Shown here: one piece after another, positions 5,257 through 5,558 of the stretch
Numbering within the stretch: position 1 is the first letter of the stretch
Layout: each line of letters starts with the position of its first letter
Assembly (NCBI GenBank): GCA_021828245.1
Contig: JAKASC010000165.1
Coordinates: 1 to 5,558 of the forward strand
Reading direction: 5' to 3'
DNA length: 5,558 nt
From: Acidobacteriota bacterium
Lineage (GTDB): Bacteria > Acidobacteriota > Terriglobia > UBA7540
The notes under the pieces: generated by a model
Seen by the model: the letters and a program-made list of their open reading frames with translations, nothing else
The model's database searches: none
Told to the model about the DNA's origin: nothing
Made by a program: the position numbers and the translations under genes

Positions 5257-5558
5257 TTAATCCTCCTCATTTCCATTTCTTCGACCCAACTCTTCCAGCA
5301 CCGGGCAAGACCTTTCGGCACGGCCGGGGTTTCGCCGAAGATCCCGGTTGCACTTGCGAAGCGCCGATTGGAGTTCCTGTTCCAACCGTTCAAGCTCGGA
5401 GAGCTTGGCTCGCACCGCTCGGAGCTTTTGCGCCAGCAGGTCGCGCACGTGAGAGCATCCGGGCGAATTCGTGCGACGCAAGACCAACAGGTCTCGGATT
5501 TCCGACAGCGAAAATCCGAGATTTTGCGCTTCACGGATAAACCTCAAGTCACGAACCG
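5257..5558 (-). CDS. merR: MerR-family mercury-responsive regulator, C-terminal part (5' end outside window)
   Basis: MerR binds the mer promoter and activates transcription when Hg(II) is bound. Only about 100 residues are visible; the frame stays open to the window edge, where VRDLRFIREAQNLGFSLSEIRDLL matches the end of the MerR DNA-binding domain, so the winged helix itself is missing. The dimerisation helix follows (about 5345-5450). Three cysteines fit the MerR Hg(II) ligands: codons at 5455-5457 (GCSHVRD), 5350-5352 (RKCNRD) and 5305-5307 (SCPVLEEL). The first two are 35 residues apart, exactly as Cys82 and Cys117 in Tn501 MerR. The third follows after 15 residues rather than nine. The gene lies in the same direction as the genes it should control, as first gene of the operon, and its stop abuts the next ATG. 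Mercury as the effector is inferred from the cysteines plus merA/merTP; other soft metals are possible. Confidence 0.88.
   Translation of the reverse strand, partial: VRDLRFIREAQNLGFSLSEIRDLLVLRRTNSPGCSHVRDLLAQKLRAVRAKLSELERLEQELQSALRKCNRDLRRNPGRAERSCPVLEELGRRNGNEED
5262..5267 (-). promoter_or_regulatory. Ribosome-binding site of the thioredoxin-fold gene, inside merR
   Basis: The minus strand reads ATGAGGAGGATTAA before the ATG at 5256. AGGAGG lies five bases upstream of the start and within the last codons of merR, whose TAA stop directly precedes the ATG. Ribosomes ending merR could reinitiate here, giving translational coupling. Confidence 0.8.

Overview
The window looks like chromosomal DNA from an Acidobacteriota bacterium, probably environmental and moderately GC-rich. 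The best taxonomic clue is the first gene, which ends a VWFA-related domain of the type that is strongly expanded in Acidobacteriota. It is followed by a MutY DNA-repair glycosylase on the same strand. This placement is inferred from family knowledge and no marker gene confirms it.

Layout: the + strand carries the 3' part of the VWFA-like gene (1-1197) and mutY (1194-2402), joined by an ATGA overlap. The - strand carries a mercury-resistance (mer) operon read from right to left: a merR regulator cut by the window edge (5257-5558), a thioredoxin-fold protein (4915-5256), a fused MerT-MerP transporter (4242-4814), mercuric reductase merA (2772-4193), and a small exported Cys/Met-rich protein (2382-2687). 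The two blocks converge, and the last mer gene overlaps the 3' end of mutY by 21 bp. No stretch longer than 300 bases lacks a gene. The longest gap is about 100 bp (4815-4914).

How the mer genes probably work together: MerR senses Hg(II). The periplasmic MerP-like domain of the fusion captures Hg(II) and passes it to the Cys pair in the first membrane helix of the MerT part. MerA then reduces it to volatile Hg(0). MerA lacks the N-terminal metal-binding domain, and the MerT part lacks the cytoplasmic-loop cysteines of classical MerT, so the cytosolic hand-off is unexplained. The thioredoxin-fold protein (Cys11, Cys77) is a candidate carrier. The terminal small protein, with three CXC motifs behind a signal peptide, looks like a periplasmic metal-binding accessory and is the least familiar part of the cluster.

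Four mer genes have visible strong AGGAGG/AAGGAG ribosome-binding sites, which also fix two starts (merTP and the Cys-rich gene) inside longer open frames. The mer promoter and the DNA-binding half of MerR lie beyond the right edge. No RNA genes, CRISPR arrays, insertion sequences or attachment sites were seen.
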